A DNA stretch of 64,000 nt. Source: Nautilus pompilius (Eukaryota > Mollusca > Cephalopoda > Nautilida > Nautilidae). Under the pieces are notes generated by a model. That model did no database searches. It was not told where the DNA came from and saw only the letters and a program-made list of their open reading frames with translations. Location: assembly GCA_018389105.1 (NCBI GenBank), contig JACATO010001525.1, positions 762,501-826,500 on the forward strand, written 5' to 3'. This document shows, piece by piece, positions 58,351 to 64,000 of the stretch. Position 1 is the first letter of the stretch. Each line of letters begins with the position of its first letter. The translations under genes and the position numbers were made by a program.

Positions 58351-60061
58351 ATTCTTATATCGGGTATTTTAATTTAAAGAGTGAGAAAACCTTAAGAAAA
58401 TCAGACGGAATGATATAAAGTTTGTCCCTACTACCTTGCTGACTTTTATTTCAAGTGAAAGTTAACCCGTGTCTCCATTTCGGTGGCTCAAGCAATCGTG
58501 TCACTCACACCAATGTTTCTACATTCAAATATACTGTACCAGACTGGAAAGAATTTTTTATAAACGTCTTGGTTTAAATTTTATTGCAGAATTACCAATA
58601 CTAGTAACCTTGTCTGGTGTTTTGCTACAGAACTCACTACAGTGTCTATAACTGAGTTAGTACTTGTTGTCACAAGTAGAATGATGTGTTTTTTTCTCAG
58701 TATCTTGAGACTCTGAATACATATAAATTTGTTTAGCAGTCAGGCTTAATGACAGAAACATGATAAAAACCGATATTCTAATAAGTATTAATTAAAGTAG
58801 TTCAATACTTACTGTTAATCAGTACTTTGTGGGCAACAATTCTATTCGGTGCTGTATTTCAGGTCATAGTATGACAGGAGCTATCTAGGTGTACCTTAAC
58901 GCCAAAGGGGTTCTTAAACATCGAAAGAAACTATCAAAGAACTTGTTTGAAATGCAGTTTTATCTTTTATCTTATTCTTATATATCTCCGACTTATTTTC
59001 AAAAGAAACTAAAGCCATGACGTTTGAACGGTTTATTTTTAGAATAAAATAAGAAAAGAAAAAAAGTCGATATGTTATCATTCGGATTTTACAGAAATTA
59101 TCAATTAAATATATAGGTTATACGGTTTATTCCATCAGCGATTATTCTTACTTCAGGATGAACGAATTCGGCCACGTGCCGTTATTGAGAAGTTTATCGA
59201 AACTGATTACTATAATTGCTGCACGTACATCTGAAGAACGTCAGGGCGTGCACACTTACATAGTTATCTCCCCCTGGCCGCAGTTGGTCTATTTCTTAAG
59301 TCAGACAGCTGTGGCATTATACCTTCAATCGTTTTAGTCACCATTATTCTCTCTCAGAGCTACGTGGCCAATTGCCCCGTCGGGGAGAGGAAAGGGAAGA
59401 CCTATCGAGTAAGTCAGGGGCGCTTGGAAGGTAATAGAACCCCGGATGTTTAAGGAGAGCGAGGTCTACCACCCGATCGCAATACGTAACCTCTTTCTAA
59501 GAAGATGGAATAAGGGACGAGCGTGAATCCCCCCTAACCCCAGTTTGTTGTTGTTGTTTATTTGCAGGTTTTCTGCCGAGGTTCGCGTAGCGTCGTAGCT
59601 TCATTCATTCAGCCGGAGTTGTAATCAACAACAGGAAATAAACAACCCGTCCTTCCTGGAGCCAGGGGGACGGGTGGCATATTTCACATTTTGAACCCTG
59701 AACAGAGCCGACCGGATCCGAATGCCGTGGGCGGCGATATTCGGAACGAACGGAAGGCCATTCATCTGGCAGTTCCGGGCGTCTATTAAGAATAAACTGT
59801 CACAAGAAGAAGACGAGTCGTGGACGCGGCGGGAGATAAAAGCCGGTCACCGGAAATCACGAACGAAACGTGGCTATAAAACGAGAGAGGGGAGGGGGGG
59901 GGTTCGACAGCAGCAGAAATGAGATTCTATTTTCTCACATTTTTACAGTAATTATAAAAGTTTTCGGCGACATTTTTCTTCTTCTTCTTCTTCTGTTCAG
60001 ACCTTTTGAAACGTGTAACGTGGCGGAACGAAAAACCTTGAGCGGATTTCTTTCTTTGCAG
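58351..60061. other. Non-coding stretch
   Basis: No gene recognised. TTGTTTATTTGCAG ending at 59,568 and a pyrimidine tract ending TTTCTTTGCAG at 60,061 look like splice acceptors. The first is followed by only 18 open codons. Confidence 0.4.
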
Positions 60062-60689
60062 ATTGATTTTGTCTCATTATAATAATGACGAACGTTTTCA
60101 GTTGTCGTGCACTAGACGTGACCCCGGCAGTCATCTGCCGTCCACATCCTGCGCCACAGAAGGCTCGGCACTTCCGACTTCAGCCCCCACAGAAATCCAT
60201 GCGGTCGACAACGTTCGGATGGAACCCACACAAGAGGCTGAAGAAAATCTATAGCGGGGAAACACGCCAGGACCGGCGATAGAAATGGGGCCTTTATCTT
60301 CGACGGGTATCGTTGGGCCCCCCACCACTGATCCAGTATCATCAGTCAACCGAAGCCGCATCTACTGGGATCAGTCGGGAGGTGATGACAACACATTATA
60401 TGGCGAATCTAAAAGACAGACGTATGCCAGCTTACAAAGCTTTAATTCGTTGACCTGTTTTTGAGCATTAAAATGACTCATAATAAGCATCTAATTTTGG
60501 CGAATTTTCATTAAGAAATAATAAAAAAAAAATATGGGAATGTCAGAAAATTTTTTATAGTGACTTTACCCACTCACCCTGCCAATCTATGGCCTTTATT
60601 TGCTCTTTTCAGGATGAACGCGAATGGCTTCTCCAGACGGCGTACAACAGTACAGCACGAATTCTTCCGTTTCGATTCGTAGACTTATG
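60062..60689 (+). CDS. Exon-like stretch, unknown product, uncertain
   Basis: After the acceptor-like tract at 60,050-60,061, one plus frame reads HYNNDERFQL, TEIHAVDNVRMEPTQEAEEN up to a TAG at 60,252. It then continues open in the same frame as TPGPAIEMGPLSSTGIVGPP and SRIYWDQSGGDDNTLYGESK to a TGA near 60,464. A second exon-like piece, 60,613-60,689, is bounded by CTCTTTTCAG and GTAAGG and reads DEREWLLQTAYNSTARILPF. The compositions look protein-like and the splice signals are good. However, two minus frames (60,112-60,361) are open across the same place, the TAG breaks the reading, and I recognise no domain. It could be a real gene end, a pseudogene or chance in GC-rich DNA. Confidence 0.2.
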
Positions 60690-60868
60690 GTAAGGATCCT
60701 AGGTTTGTTCTGTAGCCAACGGGTCTTTAATTTTTTTTTAAAATTCGTCTTTAATTATTAAATGCTTTCTCAACGCTTGCACCGGACTCTGTCACCCTGA
60801 AAAGAAAAAAAACGAAAAGTTGCACTAGCTTCTCTCTTCCAGTTCGCCTTCGGGGATTTTCTCTCACA
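60690..60868. other. Short spacer before the minisatellite
   Basis: No feature recognised other than A- and T-runs. Confidence 0.4.
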
Positions 60869-61310
60869 GGAAGCAGGGGCGGGTAGTGAGCTCCTTCCTG
60901 CGTCAGGTATAAAATCACAGGTAACTGGAGATGGGTAGTACGCTCTCTTCTGCTCCGGATATGACACCATAGGTAACAAGAGACGGATAGTGAGCTCTCC
61001 TCTGCCCCGGATATGACACAACAGGTAACAGGGGACGGATAGTGAGCTCTCCTCTGCCCCGGATATGACACCACAGGAAACAGGGGCGGGTAGTGAGCTC
61101 TCCTCTGCCCCGGATATGATACCACAGGTAACAGGAGACGGATAGTGAGCTCTCCTCTGCCCCGGATATGACACCACAGGTAACAGGGGACGGATAGTGA
61201 GCTCTCCTCTGCCCCGGATATGACACCACAGGTAACAGGAGACGGATAGTGAGCTCTCCTCTGCCCCGGATATGACACCACAGGTAACAGGAGACGGATA
61301 GTGAGCTACT
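60869..61310. repeat. 52-bp minisatellite, about 8.5 copies
   Basis: Unit starts lie at 60,920, 60,972, 61,024, 61,076, 61,127, 61,179, 61,231 and 61,283 (GGTAACAGGAGACGGATAGT in the later units), preceded by one diverged unit from 60,869. The later units are nearly identical, so the array expanded recently. As 52 is not a multiple of three, each unit shifts the frame, giving a 52-residue, three-unit protein period. None of the three minus frames contains a stop, which creates overlapping open frames of 137, 176 and 210 codons. I consider these artefacts of the repeat. Confidence 0.95.
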
Positions 61311-63479
61311 AGAATGACAAACAAACATCTTTTTAAGTGACGTGAAAGGATAATAATCTTCATCAGGTTTAAGGTCTTTGTTCTGGCAAATAAAATAGCC
61401 ACTGGGAATTAAAATTTAGGTGTAAAAACGGACATTGTTAATCTGTTGTAAAATTTAAAACTAAAACATTTGGTTACATTTTAAGAAAACTGAAATGTTT
61501 CTGTCTCTCAAACTTCCCTCTAATTTTTTTCTACACACAAGTTAATGGGCGATAGCTCTTAGGTAAAATGAAAGTATAACGTAGGCGCTAAGCTTCATGC
61601 CTAATAAATGTACCCCCACTGTTGTTTAAACAGGGCAGCCACTTGTTTTAATGATCTTTTCCTTCGTTTTCAGAAAACGAACGCACGAGAGGAAACCACC
61701 ACAAGTGTCTGCTAGATGTGACGCCATTGCTGGCCTCATGGCGTGGCCCCTTCCATCACCTCACCTCTTTAAAAGTGACGACGCTTCGATCAGACGCCGC
61801 CAGGGAATTAAAATTACACAAAAGGTTTCTTCTCCTTGTTTGTTTTTTTTTTAAATATTCACAACGAGTTGATAAGGTTTACCTTTACACCTGAACGGTT
61901 GGATACCTGAAAGCAACAACAACAACAACAACAACAACACACAGCAGCAGCACACAAAATAGACCAAAATGAGCCGATTCCAGGTTTTACCAGGCGCCCG
62001 AAACAAGGCTGGCGAGAGACCAGACACGGCAAAGGCAGATGGCGAGATCAGATCGTTTATAATTACAAGTTATCAAAGGATCTCTACACAAGCTTTTCTG
62101 TCATTGTGCATCATTAGTGTTACAAATCTCTAAAAAGAGCGACAATTGTGGGAAGTAAAAACGAACCACTTTGTGTAGTGCAGGGCAGGGAGAACAACAA
62201 CAACAACAAAGCAAATTTAATTAAATAATTTAAATAACTTCAAACGAAAACGAGTAAATTTTTTTTCTTCTTCGGTGAACCAAGGCTTTGAAACGACTCC
62301 AAAACGAGGCTGAACATAAAAAAAAACAACAAAACAATAAAAGCGAAAGTGAGGCCTCCGCTATGTTGTAATTAAAACACTTCGATTTCAGAATCGAACG
62401 GTACAAACGGATTGGCCGTTAATCACGCGACCAAAAATGGAAATCAGACATCAAAGCCGCTCCACACTCCAGGTAAACACTACGGCAGCACGTGGTCAAA
62501 GGCCCGAGGTTCTCGATAGATAACTACTTTCAAATACACCGCCAGCGCCTGTCTATCTGTCTTTTCACTCTATATCCACATTAGTACATTTTTTTTTGGT
62601 TATGGATAATTATGGATAATTATGGATAATTATGCTTATCAGTTAAAACATTTTGCTCAAAGTTTTGAATATTTAACTGAGACTATAATTAAAATACAAA
62701 CTTTATATGAGCAAAATACCTAAGTAAAAGTCCCGAGAAATACTGTTTCTTTTGTAGAAGGTGTTTATTGGGCGGGCAAACCCAGTATAATGGTGTCGGG
62801 TTCTCTCACCAGGAGGCGTCCTCTGTATCCCGGATGAAGACAAGACGTACTACTGGCAGAAGATGATGATTCCGTTATGTATTTCGGTGCTCTCGGCCAA
62901 TCACGTTTGTGTTAGTGAATGCTTCAAAGTCGGTTTTCTCTCGTCGCGAATCTATTTATAAAAAAGAACCGTTTAAGCAATAAGGAATCAAGCACGGATA
63001 ACGAAGGGTCATTATTATTATTATTTATTTCTGGAGCTACCAGTCTGACGCAGTTCGACGCAAACGAACTACGAGACTTAACAGCCCGCACAGGGTCCTT
63101 GGCAGAGTTTAGTAGCACGAGAAACAAAGTGGTCCGGCTGAAGGACCGAGTTCGATTTACACAGGGCACCAACGTGGTTTCTTTCCCTTTGTCATCGTCC
63201 GAGTGGATTCCCCGTAAAATAACAAGAGGTTCCAGTAGGGAGTTTTGGTAGGATTGTTTCTGGCTCGCGTGGAAGGATTATGGGAATCCACGACACTAGT
63301 ACCGTTTCTCTCAAGTCTGTCTTGGGTTATGAACGTAATCCATGACTGTCGAGTCGGAGATGCAGCGCCCGCTGGTGGCGACGGCTCCATTAACTGTTTG
63401 CTAAGTTCGTCATGGTTATCCGCAACTTCCCTACTAATTTCAGCGGGTCGAGTGGCGCCATTCTGACCAGTGACCTTTG
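61311..63479. other. Non-coding stretch with microsatellites
   Basis: No gene identified. (AAC)n tracts lie at 61,915-61,939 and near 62,193. TATGGATAAT is repeated in tandem at 62,600-62,635. After an acceptor-like CTCTCACCAG (to 62,812) one frame reads GGVLCIPDEDKTYYWQKMM and stops at 62,960. CGCCACCAGCGGGCGCTG on the minus strand at 63,363-63,380 is a strong CTCF-like motif. Confidence 0.35.
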
Positions 63480-64000
63480 TCTTTAATGGCTACTCGGTAT
63501 TGTTTCAGCTAGCGTCCTACACGATAAGGTATTCTCCTAAGCCTTTAAAATGGATTTTACTGCCAAATCTTCTTTACTTCCTGGACGTTTTTGTAAATAC
63601 TGTCCAATTACCGCTTATATATTTCCAATTGGATTTAAATCAGGATAATCCTAGGTTTGGTCTAAATCTTTCACCCCATTTAGTTGTGACACTCGGTGCA
63701 CCGTTATTACATAAAAGATTAAGTAAAGTTTCACCTGCAAACATTGTCTGGCTTCGATCTTCTACTCGCCAATTTTGCTATTTTATACAAAATTTAAGTC
63801 TCTTTTGTATTTGTATGGCAGATAATCTTGCTTTTTGCTGGGATGTGAGAATTAAAGCCTACTGCTACTAACTATCCTTTAACAGACCTATCCGATATCT
63901 TTTTGCCAATTCTTTAGCCAATCTACTACTTGAGGAAAATCTATTCTTCCTCGAAACTTCATGGACGCCCATTCTTCCCTAGGTGACTGTTTATTTTGTT
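63480..64000 (-). pseudogene. Tc1-like transposase pseudogene, running off the window
   Basis: Read on the minus strand from the window edge leftwards, shifting frames, it gives GFNSHIPAKSK, RLKFCIKYQNWRVED, then TMFAGETLLNLLCNNGAPS and VTTKWGERFRPN. This is the family block around the first catalytic Asp (usual pattern WSDET.F.LF..DG), although here the Asp has become Gly. The next block is PDLNPIGNIWAVIGQYLQKR and SILKAWENTLSCRTLAETI, the Tc1 C-terminus. About 70 residues between these blocks are deleted. The long plus-strand open frame at 63,470-63,871 is the antisense of this relic and not a gene. Confidence 0.8.

Noticed and set aside
60751-61402. Three overlapping minus-strand frames of 137-210 codons as proteins
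   Set aside because: They are the three frames of one 52-bp tandem repeat that happens to contain no stop; no domain, no independent start context, and all three are equally open.
63470-63871. Plus-strand 133-codon frame as a gene
   Set aside because: It is the antisense of a Tc1-like transposase relic and has no ATG near its beginning.
1-64000. CRISPR array, tRNA or rRNA genes
   Set aside because: The tandem repeats lack spacer structure of a CRISPR and the DNA is eukaryotic; the only tRNA-like sequences are SINE heads.

Overview
This is eukaryotic nuclear DNA. The evidence is a multi-exon gene with GT-AG introns, tRNA-derived SINEs, hAT and Tc1/mariner transposon remains, microsatellites and long AT-rich non-coding stretches. 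The one clear gene is an animal R4-type RGS protein. Together with the transposon types this suggests an invertebrate, perhaps a mollusc or other lophotrochozoan; that placement is inference, and no species can be named.

Layout. Positions 1-34,500 are AT-rich, CpG-poor and gene-empty as far as I can see. They hold a hAT transposase pseudogene split by a nested mariner-type element (about 555-3,650), a short inverted repeat (9,133), a hAT MITE with a perfect 8-bp target duplication (9,730-10,178), an internally deleted mariner element (11,103-11,497) and seven copies of one tRNA-derived SINE. Positions 34,560-41,180 carry the RGS gene: a candidate promoter, six exons and a long 3'UTR with AU-rich elements and two polyadenylation signals. 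Its exon 2 contains an apparent one-base frameshift. From about 41,200 to the end the sequence changes character. It becomes CpG-rich, lacks the SINE, and is dominated by tandem repeats: two copies of a 257-bp-monomer element, a minisatellite loaded with TGACGTCA, a GA-rich 215-bp repeat and a 52-bp minisatellite. It also holds a foldback, a ZBED5/FAM200-like hAT pseudogene and two Tc1-like transposase remnants. No gene could be identified there with confidence, although one exon-like stretch (60,062-60,689) and a CpG island (about 48,900-49,650) are noted.

How it fits together. The RGS product should be a GTPase-activating protein that shortens G-protein signalling. A CRE-like site beside its TATA box and AU-rich elements in its 3'UTR would suit a short-lived, signal-induced transcript (inference). 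The composition change just past its 3' end, with ZNF143-like and CTCF-like motifs, may mark a chromatin or methylation boundary, or an assembly join. Everything else recognisable is mobile-element debris or tandem repeat.
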